Shown piece by piece: positions 1 through 6,920 of a stretch of 24,824 nt of DNA. The notes beneath the pieces were generated by a model. The model was not told the DNA's origin. It did no database searches and saw nothing but the letters and a program-made list of their open reading frames with translations. The stretch is from positions 1 through 24,824 of the IMG/VR virus record IMGVR_UViG_3300037421_000067; one strand, given 5' to 3'. Origin of the DNA: a virus. Each line of letters starts with the position of its first letter. The stretch's first letter is position 1. Made by a program: the position numbers and the translations under genes.

Positions 1-2
1 TT

Positions 3-140
3 CTTGAAATAAATGGTTTTTGGATAAGAGCCAACCTTTGGCGTTGGTCTAATCAGACACAGTCGCACCGCGAGCATGGCGAAAAGTGGTTGAACTTAAA
101 TCACGTCTCCATGATCGAATCTTGGCACCGTCCCAAATAA
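3..140 (+). CDS. possible 3' end of a gene cut by the window edge
   Basis: The frame is open from the left edge to a TAA at 138-140, giving 45 codons without a start. The peptide ends in residues such as EKWLNLNHVSMIESWHRPK and is rich in tryptophan. I do not recognise it. An open run of this length arises by chance fairly often (roughly one in nine for a random frame), so it is only a candidate. If the source molecule is circular, this could be the tail of a gene lying beyond the other edge. From 141 to 180 I see nothing else. Confidence 0.22.
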   Translation, partial: LEINGFWIRANLWRWSNQTQSHREHGEKWLNLNHVSMIESWHRPK

Positions 141-180
141 CAACCAGAATAGGAAAAGCCCCACCATCTCAAACTCTTCA

Positions 181-206
181 AAGAGAAAGCCGGGCTATCG
201 CCCGGC
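181..206 (-). terminator. rho-independent terminator of the HTH gene
   Basis: On the minus strand a 7-bp GC stem (arms 189-195 and 200-206, loop 196-199) is followed by a pyrimidine-rich TTTCTCTT run (188-181). The stop codon of the leftward gene lies inside the hairpin. The T-run is interrupted, so strength is uncertain. Confidence 0.5.
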
Positions 207-410
207 CCCCTGTAGTGTCCGAATGCACCGATCAAGTTCTGATTTAGCGATCCGCATGGACCGATAAATCCGGCTCCTTCGCCCCGATGCCCTGGGGAGG
301 GTCAGAGCTTTCAAGAAGCCCCGATCCACGAGCCGACGAATCGTATCCACCGACCACCCCAAAATCCCGGACACTTCCTTAACCGAATAGTACTTCTCAC
401 TGGAATCCAT
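195..410 (-). CDS. excisionase/MerR-like helix-turn-helix protein
   Basis: This 71-residue protein begins with YYSVKEVSGILGWSVDTIRR, a classic HTH_17/excisionase-type DNA-binding helix-turn-helix at about residues 7-27. A short basic wing-like segment with the motif SGRRSRIYRS follows, then a C-terminal helix (SELDRCIRTLQ). Such proteins act as recombination directionality factors or as small repressors that bind DNA next to their own gene. It is transcribed leftward, away from the rest of the left-end genes, and ends inside a terminator hairpin. A palindrome at 434-452, about 24 nt upstream of the start, is a plausible operator. No integrase is seen in the window, so the excisionase role is unproven and a regulator role is equally possible. 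Confidence 0.7.
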   Translation of the reverse strand: MDSSEKYYSVKEVSGILGWSVDTIRRLVDRGFLKALTLPRASGRRSRIYRSMRIAKSELDRCIRTLQGAGR

Positions 411-577
411 ACCTAAACCTCAGATTGAATTCCTCTTCCCGTTAAGGGAAGACTGTGAGAAAAGCGAAGCCGAGAGAAACCCTAAAAGCCCTTCCCTATG
501 GGATGGCTTCCAAGGAACCTTCCGACCTCGGAAACCTCTACCCAAAAGGGTAGAGGTACGGCTATTATAAGCCTGTT
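411..577. repeat. non-coding stretch with a series of short hairpins
   Basis: No gene is supported here. Successive inverted repeats are visible: tcttccc/gggaaga at 434-452, tccc/ggga at 493-503, ccga/tcgg at 522-531, a perfect 9-bp stem cctctaccc/gggtagagg with an AAAA loop at 535-556, and ggct/agcc at 560-573. The 434-452 palindrome may be an operator for the leftward HTH gene. The 535-556 hairpin is strong but has no T-tract on either side, so a simple terminator is unlikely. Protein-binding sites, a processed RNA or part of a replication region are possible. The functions are inference. Confidence 0.45.
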
Positions 578-677
578 TTGGCAGTCCTCTTAGAATACCG
601 GCTTTTGTCCGCGACAGGTATCCAAAAAATTAGCGCGGAAATGCGCCGCGCACTTGTATTTACTGGTGTTTCTGGTG

Positions 678-818
678 TGCCGCCCGGTCCCCCGCCTAGC
701 GACGGGCAGTCTTCCCTGTCCTTATCAGTCCACCCTATCGGGCTACGCTACCGCTTGGTGAAGACTGCCCGTCGCTCCGCTCGCCCTATCGGGTTGCTAT
801 CGCAAGGACCGGGCGGCA
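678..818. repeat. large nested inverted repeat upstream of the membrane-protein operon
   Basis: Two perfect pairs of arms nest. The outer arms are 13 nt (678-690 with 806-818). The inner arms are 17 nt (698-714 with 760-776). The element also holds two copies of ccctatcggg (733-742 and 784-793). It is GC-rich, has no convincing reading frame and ends 5 nt before the GTG start at 823. It could be a REP/MITE-like palindromic element, an RNA leader structure, or a site for a replication or transfer protein. I see no target-site duplication. Confidence 0.6.
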
Positions 819-822
819 ACTG

Positions 823-1419
823 GTGAACTTCGTCAATCCTCCCCCGGAGCGCCTCGAATGGGCAAAGCAACTCCTGCCCAAGATCAAGCGGTTTATTGTC
901 ACAACATTCCTCGCTACCGCACTGGTCTTTTTCTTCGCTCTTTACCTCATCTTCTCGCCGGATGTGTCTGTTGAGGCCGCAGGTGACCTCGTTCTCGTTT
1001 CTCTCGTCGTTCTTGCCATCATCGGAACGATTCGGCACTCGACCAAAACCATCAAACGCATTGACCAATACAATCTTCTCCGGGACCCGGTTCCGCTCGA
1101 ACGCGGGATTCACCAGGCGCGGGCGGTGCTCTCGACGAATCAACCGATCCTCATGCTGTACGAAGTGGAAATCCCCTTTCACGAAGATGACGCCCGCGAA
1201 GCCATTGAAACCCTGACCGGCCTCGTCCTCAGCCGCTATGCCGCCACCGTCCAAAGAGTCCCCAAGCCGGAAACCATCCGCGAGATGGTCCTGAAGTCCC
1301 TTGAAGAGAAATGGGATGCTCTCCATATTTCGGTCATTGCGTATCGCGTTGTCTCAATCGCCCTGGACACACGAGAAATTGCTGAGGGTGAGGGGACGCC
1401 CATCGGGAGCGCCTTATGA
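823..1419 (+). CDS. two-helix membrane protein, unknown family
   Basis: This 198-residue protein starts at a GTG, because the only nearby upstream sequence is the inverted repeat. A basic amphipathic N-terminus (about residues 12-23) precedes a strong transmembrane helix at about 24-44 (TTFLATALVFFFALYLIF) and a second at about 53-70 (LVLVSLVVLAIIGTI). The remaining ~125 residues form a soluble, probably cytoplasmic domain with the segment MLYEVEIPFHEDDAREAIETL. The stop overlaps the next start (ATGA), so the two are translationally coupled. They lead an operon with a VirD4/HerA-like ATPase, so a membrane anchor or scaffold for that ATPase is a reasonable inference. I do not recognise the family. 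Confidence 0.7.
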   Translation: MNFVNPPPERLEWAKQLLPKIKRFIVTTFLATALVFFFALYLIFSPDVSVEAAGDLVLVSLVVLAIIGTIRHSTKTIKRIDQYNLLRDPVPLERGIHQARAVLSTNQPILMLYEVEIPFHEDDAREAIETLTGLVLSRYAATVQRVPKPETIREMVLKSLEEKWDALHISVIAYRVVSIALDTREIAEGEGTPIGSAL

Positions 1420-1955
1420 AGAAGATGGCCCGTCTTATGCGATGGCTCCGAATAAGCCTCTATATCCTCCTCGCGTTCTTCATTTTGGCCGAAGCGACGA
1501 ACTACCATGCGGAAGTTGTAAAACGCGCCTTCCGCCCGGCACCCGCGCAGGTCGTTATCCCCGCAAACCCGGTGAACGCCGCCGAGAACCTCCCCTGTTC
1601 AGACTCTTGGAACAAGCCATCACTCGACTATTCCGAAATCCAAAATGTAGATCACTTCGTCATCAGCGAGGCGAAGAAAGACTGTTTTACTCAGTGGGTC
1701 ATCGTGCCACGTCGTTGGACAACGGGATGGACATTCATTGCCGTCGATCAAAATGACACGAACTGGCGCGTGTCGTTCCAGTACTTCAATCAGCAAGGGG
1801 TTCTCAAAACTATCGGGCCTTTCGGCCCGAAAGACAGACCATGTATCCAGGAACCCATGAACCAATTCCGGCTGAAGGGAACCCTTGGACGCGGCATCAG
1901 GTTCTTTGCTGGCTTTTCCGGCTTCCCGGAAACATGTTCCATGATTATCAAATGA
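1416..1955 (+). CDS. single-pass or secreted protein with four cysteines
   Basis: This 179-residue protein has a basic start and one hydrophobic helix at about residues 11-27 (ISLYILLAFFILAEA), typical of an uncleaved anchor or a signal peptide. The exported part carries exactly four cysteines (C61, C90, C143, C174), which would suit two disulfides, and a central aromatic beta-rich stretch (WVIVPRRWTTGWTFIAV). The start overlaps the previous stop as ATGA, and its own stop overlaps the ATPase start in the same way. It probably works on the outer face of the membrane with its operon partners. The function is unknown and no database family is recognised. Confidence 0.7.
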   Translation: MKKMARLMRWLRISLYILLAFFILAEATNYHAEVVKRAFRPAPAQVVIPANPVNAAENLPCSDSWNKPSLDYSEIQNVDHFVISEAKKDCFTQWVIVPRRWTTGWTFIAVDQNDTNWRVSFQYFNQQGVLKTIGPFGPKDRPCIQEPMNQFRLKGTLGRGIRFFAGFSGFPETCSMIIK

Positions 1956-3364
1956 CGACCATCTCCATCCCCGACAAGGCACGAAACCTGCACGTCTATA
2001 TCGCCGGACTCTCGGGATATGGAAAGAGCAGTCTGATACACCAGATGGCCCTCCACGACATCAAGCGTGGGTGGGGGGTATGTGTCATTGATCCTACTGG
2101 CGACCTCGTAAACAATCTCTTGAACTGGATTCCGAAGAGCCGGGTTGAAGACACGATCCTGCTCGATACCGAGCATCCCGTCCCGATAGATTTCTTTTCC
2201 TATAACGAACCCAAGGAGCGGGAGATTCTCACGGACAATCTTCTCGGCATCTTTAACCTTGAAAACGCCCCGCGAGCACGCCCCCTTCTCCGCAAAGTCC
2301 TCGGCACCCTATTTGACGCGAACGAGGGGAGTATTCCTTCCGGGCGCCGGGCGACCTTCCTCGACATCCTGCGCTTCATCGAACAGCCGACCCGGAGGAA
2401 CGAGCTTCTCTCCTACTGTCCAGGGAGGAAATCCGAGTGGGAGGATTTTCCAAGGGCCGCCGAGTTTGAAGCGATCACGACGCGCATGATCCCATTCTTC
2501 GAGTCTCCGCTTCTCCGCACGATCTTCGGAAGCCCCGCCCCGAAACTCAACATCCGCGATGCGATGGAAGAGGGCAAAGTCATCCTCGTTACGGTAGACA
2601 TCAACGAAACTGACCGGCTCTTCGCCTCGCTCGTCATCGGGAAAATCCAGCAAGCCGCCTTCCTACGCCGGAATCTCCCGCATAGCGAGCGCAAGCTCTT
2701 TTGCCTCTACGTTGACGAGTTCGAGAACTTCGCCACACCGACCTTCGACATCATTCTCTCCCAGGCCCGCAAGTATGAACTCGGCCTCACCATCTCTCAT
2801 CAGCAGTCATCTCAGCTTGATTCCAAAATCCGTGACCGGCTATGGAACGCCTCGACCATGATCCTCTTCCGCATGGACCCGAAGGATGCGGCGCAGTTCA
2901 AAGCCGTCTTTCCCTCAAAGGACGATGCCTACGAGAAGATGCGGAGCAAGCTCACGGCAAAACGTGACCAACTCAAGGTAGAAGTGGAACTCTTGGAAAA
3001 AGAATCCATCGGCAAGGAGTATACGAAGTGGTACGACGATGAGGTTGACTTGAGGAACGCTGAAATCCGAGGCATCCAAACGAAGCTCGACAATCTCCCC
3101 ATCGAGCAGGATGTCCCCGATATCTCGCTCTTGCCGAGTCTCCCGAAATTTCAGGCGCTCTACCGCGCCGCCGATGGTACAAGCCAGCGCATCACGACGC
3201 CCAGACCTCCGGGCCGTTCGCCCGCAAGTTACGCAGGAATCATTAGGAAACGCACTGTGGAAAAGTACGCTTGCGATACCGAGCCGGACGTGGTTCAGTC
3301 AAAGGAAGATGAGCCAGAACCATCAAGCAAGCCGCCTCACCGGAGCAAAACGCAACGCGCTTAA
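1952..3364 (+). CDS. VirD4/HerA-like (DUF87-type) ATPase, first copy
   Basis: This 470-residue protein is in the FtsK-HerA superfamily of hexameric DNA-pumping ATPases, which includes type IV coupling proteins. Walker A is GLSGYGKS at residues 19-26, followed by the family signature VIDPTGD. Walker B is CLYVDEFENF with D255 and E256, and the downstream motif is ISHQQSSQL around 281-288. Residues about 324-380 form a charged coiled coil that the second ATPase lacks. I chose the ATG at 1952 because it overlaps the previous stop as ATGA and puts Walker A near the N-terminus; an upstream in-frame ATG at 1841 would run far into the previous gene. It has no membrane helix, so the two upstream membrane proteins may anchor it. 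A DNA-transfer or partition role is likely; the substrate is unknown. Confidence 0.85.
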   Translation: MTTISIPDKARNLHVYIAGLSGYGKSSLIHQMALHDIKRGWGVCVIDPTGDLVNNLLNWIPKSRVEDTILLDTEHPVPIDFFSYNEPKEREILTDNLLGIFNLENAPRARPLLRKVLGTLFDANEGSIPSGRRATFLDILRFIEQPTRRNELLSYCPGRKSEWEDFPRAAEFEAITTRMIPFFESPLLRTIFGSPAPKLNIRDAMEEGKVILVTVDINETDRLFASLVIGKIQQAAFLRRNLPHSERKLFCLYVDEFENFATPTFDIILSQARKYELGLTISHQQSSQLDSKIRDRLWNASTMILFRMDPKDAAQFKAVFPSKDDAYEKMRSKLTAKRDQLKVEVELLEKESIGKEYTKWYDDEVDLRNAEIRGIQTKLDNLPIEQDVPDISLLPSLPKFQALYRAADGTSQRITTPRPPGRSPASYAGIIRKRTVEKYACDTEPDVVQSKEDEPEPSSKPPHRSKTQRA

Positions 3365-4145
3365 ACTCCTCGCCGAGTATTTCTGTCTACGCACGAACGA
3401 CGCCGCCGCCCTTCTGAAGCACCGGAATCCGAACGAGGACGACAAGAGGACGGTGCGCAGAACGCTCCAGTTTCTTCATAGGGACGGACTTGCGAACCGC
3501 TTACCCTACTTTGACCTCGTGACCGAGGAGCGGGGCGCTATGACCTATGTTTACGGGCTTTCTGATAAGGCGATGCGACTGATAGAGGCCCAGGACATCT
3601 GGGAAACAGATCACGCGAAGACCTTTGACGAACACTCACAGCGCACCCTGGACCACGAGCTTGAAATCTCCCTCTTCCATATCGCCCTCAAGAAATTCTG
3701 CGAAAAGCAAAACCTCGAACTCTACTGGCACCAGAAAGACATCAAGAAAAAGACCATCGCCCCCGACGCATACTTCGCCATCTCCGACCCCGCGAAGCCG
3801 GACGGAAAGAATACTCTTCACTATTTCCTTGAAATGGAACGCTCTAAAATCGGAAACATCAAGAACGGAGAATCATCCATCATCCGCAAGCTCGGCAAAT
3901 ATTACGAGTACTACAACACGGATGCGTGTGAAAAAGAGTGGACCTCATTCCGGCAGTTCCGCGTTATCGTCGTCCAGCGCAACGACACACGGCGGCAGAA
4001 TCTCCTCAAGGAACTTGAAGCCCGCTATAAGAATCGGATGTTCTGGCTCACGACCGAAGATGCTTGCAAGCAAGACATCGGCGCGGAGATATTCAAAACG
4101 CCGAAGGACGCGGAGCAAAGGTCGTACTCGTTTCTAACCCTCTAA
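3309..4145 (+). CDS. replication-relaxation family protein
   Basis: This 278-residue protein has the two-part layout of the Replic_Relax (PF13814-like) family. An N-terminal winged helix comes first (about residues 10-75: KRNALKLLAEYFCLRT, then RRTLQFLHRDGLANR). A C-terminal alpha/beta domain follows with APDAYFAI, LHYFLEMERSKIGNI and IIRKLGKYYEYY, resembling a nuclease-like fold with the acidic residues in PDAYF and LEMERS. Family members are plasmid- and conjugative-element proteins linked to replication initiation or relaxation and often sit beside coupling-protein ATPases, as here. The ATG at 3309 overlaps the ATPase gene by 56 bp. Its purine-rich upstream sequence (AAAGGAAG) lies very close to the ATG, so the exact start is uncertain. 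Confidence 0.8.
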   Translation: MSQNHQASRLTGAKRNALKLLAEYFCLRTNDAAALLKHRNPNEDDKRTVRRTLQFLHRDGLANRLPYFDLVTEERGAMTYVYGLSDKAMRLIEAQDIWETDHAKTFDEHSQRTLDHELEISLFHIALKKFCEKQNLELYWHQKDIKKKTIAPDAYFAISDPAKPDGKNTLHYFLEMERSKIGNIKNGESSIIRKLGKYYEYYNTDACEKEWTSFRQFRVIVVQRNDTRRQNLLKELEARYKNRMFWLTTEDACKQDIGAEIFKTPKDAEQRSYSFLTL

Positions 4146-4146
4146 C

Positions 4147-4293
4147 ATGGCCGGGAAAAAGCACGGCAACTCAATCGTGGGCGGCGACAAGAAGACCCGC
4201 GACAAAGTAAATCGTAAAAAATCCTCGCGGGAACAAACACGGCGGCAAGCGCACCAAGGAACGCCGAAACCGCAAAGCAATCAAGAAGTTTAA
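4147..4293 (+). CDS. small basic protein with an apparent +1 frameshift
   Basis: It starts one base after the previous stop. As written it encodes 48 residues beginning MAGKKHGNSIVGGDKKTRDK and ending at TAA 4291-4293. At the A6 run 4216-4221 the coding signal seems to move to the +1 frame. That frame continues with KNPRGNKHGGKRTKERRNRK, mostly C/G-ending codons like neighbouring genes, and stops at TAA 4352-4354. The literal frame after the A-run has atypical codons. The intact product would be a strongly basic ~68-residue protein, possibly nucleic-acid binding. A homopolymer sequencing error, a real mutation or a programmed shift would all look the same here. Confidence 0.5.
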   Translation: MAGKKHGNSIVGGDKKTRDKVNRKKSSREQTRRQAHQGTPKPQSNQEV

Positions 4294-4354
4294 CTCCCGT
4301 ATCGAATTTCATCGACTAATCCCCACCTCGACAACTCCCGTCAATAATTCATAA

Positions 4355-4472
4355 TTAACTGAATCGCGTCTAACAGCGCGGGGCGGGCAAAATCCCGCAC
4401 TCTCCCGCCTCCCCGTCTTCTCCGGTTGTACTCCAGCCGCGATGGGGACGGGGACGCCGGATCAGTTCGTTC
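4355..4472. other. GC-rich structured stretch without a supported gene
   Basis: I find no convincing gene between the small basic gene and the leftward terminator. Mutually exclusive hairpins are visible: gcggg/cccgc at 4383-4398, an ~8-bp stem joining 4380-4387 with 4404-4411, and ccccgtc (4411-4417) with gacgggg (4447-4453). None has a T-tract on the + strand. It may act in termination of the left operon, but that is inference. Confidence 0.3.
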
Positions 4473-4507
4473 AAAAAAAACAAAAGCCCCTTGCGGTAGA
4501 TAGGGGC
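4473..4507 (-). terminator. rho-independent terminator for the leftward gene
   Basis: On the minus strand the stem aggggc/gcccct (4502-4507 with 4486-4491) is followed directly by a T-rich run, TTTTGTTTTTTTT (4485-4473). It lies 10 bases past the stop codon at 4518. This is the clearest intrinsic terminator in the window. Confidence 0.8.
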
Positions 4508-4517
4508 CTTGGTATGC

Positions 4518-4829
4518 TTAACGGAAGAAGCTACGGAACATTCGATTGATTTCTTGCATAGCTTGACGACTTGTCTCGTCGAGCTTTTGTTTTTCGTGCT
4601 CCTCCCATGATTCGTTGAGATGTTGCTCGTGCCACAACTGATGTTTCTCAAGAGTCTCGGAAAGTTCAATTTGCCACGAACTGTTCCAAAATGCTTGCCG
4701 CACAATTTTCTTACTCGCTCTATAGAGATGCTTATAAGAACATTCCTTGCACCAGAACTCATACTTATCATGCAAACCGATAATCTTGAAGGTAGTAGGA
4801 ACTCCATCCCGGAGTTCTTGAAAGGTCAT
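4518..4829 (-). CDS. hypothetical protein with a zinc-knuckle-like CxxC
   Basis: This 103-residue leftward protein has its own strong terminator, which supports it as a real gene. The N-terminal half contains WCKEC (a CxxC pair) followed by SYKHLYRASKKIVRQAF, and the C-terminal half is an acidic, histidine-rich helix (LEKHQLWHEQHLNESWEEHE) likely to form a coiled coil. A metal site from the CxxC and nearby histidines is possible. It lies alone between two rightward genes and is less GC-rich than they are, as expected of an accessory or recently acquired gene. No clear Shine-Dalgarno is seen. The function is unknown. Confidence 0.65.
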   Translation of the reverse strand: MTFQELRDGVPTTFKIIGLHDKYEFWCKECSYKHLYRASKKIVRQAFWNSSWQIELSETLEKHQLWHEQHLNESWEEHEKQKLDETSRQAMQEINRMFRSFFR

Positions 4830-5012
4830 GGATTGTGAAGGTGCTACCGCTCACCTGATAACCGCTTTCGAGGCGGAGAGGATTCTTGATCCTCTACCTT
4901 AATTTTACCAAACGCATTTTTTCACTTTTCGTCAAACACCCATTTTTCAGTGGATAACTCACGCTTTCATATAGCGACCAGAAGCACTTGACAAACATTT
5001 CTCACTTTTTTG
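4830..5012. promoter_or_regulatory. divergent control region with two hairpins and a DnaA-like site
   Basis: This gene-free stretch lies between a leftward gene and the rightward second ATPase. It contains ccgc/gcgg at 4862-4876 and a perfect 7-bp hairpin agaggat/atcctct at 4877-4895. A reverse-strand 8/9 match to the DnaA box lies at 4949-4957. An AT-rich tract occupies 4896-5012. Promoters for both genes must lie here or upstream. A perfect TTGACA at 4988-4993 has no usable -10 ahead of the start codon, so I do not assign one. Confidence 0.4.
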
Positions 5013-6248
5013 ATGAACGTCATTTTAGGTACAGACTATCTCACGAGCGCCCCATTTTCCGTTGACACCTCGCGGCATATTAACGTCGAAGGCGGCTCCG
5101 GTGTCGGCAAGTCAACGCTTCTCATCAATCTCTTCATTGAGCACATCCGCCAGGGGCACGGCGGACTTTTTATTGATCCTCACGGAGACACCGCCGACCA
5201 GATTGCCCGGCTCATTCCCAAAAGCCGGATGAGAGACTTCATTTGGATAGACCCCGACGCAACGCACGTTCCCCCGTTCAATCCTCTTCACTTTAGAAAT
5301 GGTGAGGAGCTTGAGCTTGGGAAGGAATCGCTTTTTACCACGTTCAAATCTCTCGCCGGAAGCGCCTGGGGAGACGAATCGGCCCGCGTCATCATCAATG
5401 CCATTGACGCAGTATGCGAACGCTTCACACACCCGACGCCCGTTCACGTCTTTCGTTTCATGGCCGACGACAAGTTCAGGGAAAGGGTCTTGAAGGAATC
5501 CGAAAACCCGCTCCTCAAAATGTTCAAGGAGCAGTATGACGACAAGCTCCGCGAATCCGAGCAGATGTCTAAGTTCTCGCCGCCGATCAACAAAGTAGGA
5601 AAGCTCCTCCGGCCATCCATCATCACGATCATCGGGCAGACGAAATCCCTCAATTTCTTGGACGTGATGAACAAGCGCCGGATTGTCGTATGCAGGTTTT
5701 CAAAAGGAAGACTGGGAGAGGAGATAGCCCAGATTCTCGGCTCTCTTGTCGTTTCGATGGTTTCCATTTCTGCATTGAAGCGCGAGAAACAAAAGAAGCG
5801 GCCCCCGTTCCTCATGGTCGTGGACGAGACGCACAACTTCACGCATGGCGGACGATTCAACACATTGCTTGCCGAAGGCCGGAAGTTCGGCATCGCGCTT
5901 GTCTCGGGAACCCAAGGAATGTATCAGCTTCCGTTTGCCCGCGATCTCTTAGCCAACTGCCCAACGCAGATCGTCTTCAACTCAAGCGGGGAGGATGCAG
6001 AGCTTATGGCGAAGAATTGGGGAGAGGAGAGCAAGGCGCGGGAGATCACCGGCCTCTCTCGCTACCGATTCATCGCCCGGACGTTCGAAAATGACATTCC
6101 AAAGATTCGCACGATCCTTGCCGACGCGACGATCCAGCCGCGAGGCGACGAAGCCAACCCAACAAAACTTATCAAGCAATCCCTCATGCGCTGGGGAACA
6201 AAGAAGAAAGACACCCAGGATAAAATCTATCGGTTTCTCGCGTCCTAA
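5013..6248 (+). CDS. VirD4/HerA-like (DUF87-type) ATPase, second copy
   Basis: This 411-residue protein is a paralogue of the ATPase at 1952-3364. The shared block after Walker A is close: FIDPHGD then LIPKSRMRDFIWID here, against VIDPTGD then WIPKSRVEDTILLD there. Walker A is GGSGVGKST (27-35) and Walker B is LMVVDETHNF with D271 and E272. The glutamine-bearing motif SGTQGMYQL lies around 298-306. This is the type IV secretion DNA-binding/TraD-like layout without N-terminal membrane helices. It lacks the coiled-coil extension of the first copy. The start used is the ATG at 5013; a TTG directly before it adds one residue. Two different ATPases suggest either a hetero-oligomer or separate jobs in DNA transfer, segregation or packaging. 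Confidence 0.85.
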   Translation: MNVILGTDYLTSAPFSVDTSRHINVEGGSGVGKSTLLINLFIEHIRQGHGGLFIDPHGDTADQIARLIPKSRMRDFIWIDPDATHVPPFNPLHFRNGEELELGKESLFTTFKSLAGSAWGDESARVIINAIDAVCERFTHPTPVHVFRFMADDKFRERVLKESENPLLKMFKEQYDDKLRESEQMSKFSPPINKVGKLLRPSIITIIGQTKSLNFLDVMNKRRIVVCRFSKGRLGEEIAQILGSLVVSMVSISALKREKQKKRPPFLMVVDETHNFTHGGRFNTLLAEGRKFGIALVSGTQGMYQLPFARDLLANCPTQIVFNSSGEDAELMAKNWGEESKAREITGLSRYRFIARTFENDIPKIRTILADATIQPRGDEANPTKLIKQSLMRWGTKKKDTQDKIYRFLAS

Positions 6249-6302
6249 TCCTGCGTTTCTTGCGTCTGTACACGCGACCGGCAGTCCCCATATCTTCAGA
6301 AC

Positions 6303-6348
6303 AGAGATGGAACGTAAAGCGCCTAGCGCATTCTGTCGTTCCATCTCT
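6303..6348. repeat. 12-bp perfect inverted repeat with inner hairpin
   Basis: The arms agagatggaacg (6303-6314) and cgttccatctct (6337-6348) are fully complementary. Inside them lies gcgc-cta-gcgc (6319-6329). It sits 54 bases after the ATPase stop and about 50 bases before the next start. Only a short TTT follows, so it may be a weak terminator or an RNA-processing or protein-binding site. The rest of 6249-6396 shows nothing else. Confidence 0.6.
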
Positions 6349-6396
6349 TTGGGTTGCGCCTGTAGGGAGACGGCTCAAACTTAATTAACAACAAAC

Positions 6397-6843
6397 ATGG
6401 AAAAAGCAGTAAAAATTGACGTTAAACAGCGCGAGCACATTGTCGATATGCTCTGGCAAGCTGAGCGACGCGCGGAGAGAAACCTTGAGAAGTCCATAAA
6501 GATTTCGGAGGCTTCTCTGGTCAACGAGGCGGCGAAAGGCAAGGGGCTTTCGTCCATCGTCAAGTTGATTCGGGGCTTTAATGACGACATCATCAATCTT
6601 CAGAAGAAGGTGGACGCTCTCCACCGAAAAATGGAAGATGCAGGATTTCGGCATAACGGCCACGATTTCGAGTTGGCGCGGAACGAGGTCGCCGCTGTAA
6701 TTCGCGAGTCCGTGGAGGCCAAACTTGAAGCAGCCCGACAACCGATTGAGGACGCCCTCAAGAAGTATCGGGACGCCGTCGCGCAGGTCTGGACAGTATC
6801 GTCACCCGACGAACTGCGCAAAGCTATTGACGGGCTTCTCTAG
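6397..6843 (+). CDS. helical coiled-coil hypothetical protein
   Basis: This 148-residue protein is predicted by eye to be almost entirely helical, with heptad-like stretches (IINLQKKVDALHRKMEDAGF at about 69-88 and later EAKLEAARQPIEDALKKYRD). It has no cysteine, signal or membrane helix. It follows the second ATPase by ~150 bp across a long hairpin, so it may or may not share its transcript. Its downstream neighbour is convergent. A structural or DNA-organising partner would fit such a protein, but I do not recognise the family. Confidence 0.6.
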   Translation: MEKAVKIDVKQREHIVDMLWQAERRAERNLEKSIKISEASLVNEAAKGKGLSSIVKLIRGFNDDIINLQKKVDALHRKMEDAGFRHNGHDFELARNEVAAVIRESVEAKLEAARQPIEDALKKYRDAVAQVWTVSSPDELRKAIDGLL

Positions 6844-6893
6844 GTTCAATCATTCAGTAAAAATAAACTAACCCGTTCCCCTACACCGCAACG

Positions 6894-6920
6894 AAAAACC
6901 CCATTCATCCAAGAATGGGG
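6894..6920 (-). terminator. rho-independent terminator of the primase operon
   Basis: On the minus strand a perfect 8-bp stem (ccccattc/gaatgggg, arms 6913-6920 and 6899-6906) is followed by TTTTT (6898-6894). The primase stop codon (6905-6907) lies in the 3' arm of the hairpin, the same arrangement as at the leftward HTH gene. Confidence 0.75.

Noticed and set aside
748-1326. Leftward 192-residue frame opposite the first membrane protein
   Set aside because: The rightward frame has clear transmembrane helices and ATGA coupling; the leftward one has neither and would cross the inverted repeat.
4370-4807. Second leftward frame overlapping the gene at 4518-4829
   Set aside because: It would read through the strong terminator at 4473-4507 and has an unlikely composition; the 103-residue frame ends just before that terminator.
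4988-5016. Perfect TTGACA as a promoter of the second ATPase
   Set aside because: The matching -10 position (TGATGA at 5011-5016) overlaps the ATG at 5013 and fits poorly, so the transcript would begin inside the gene.
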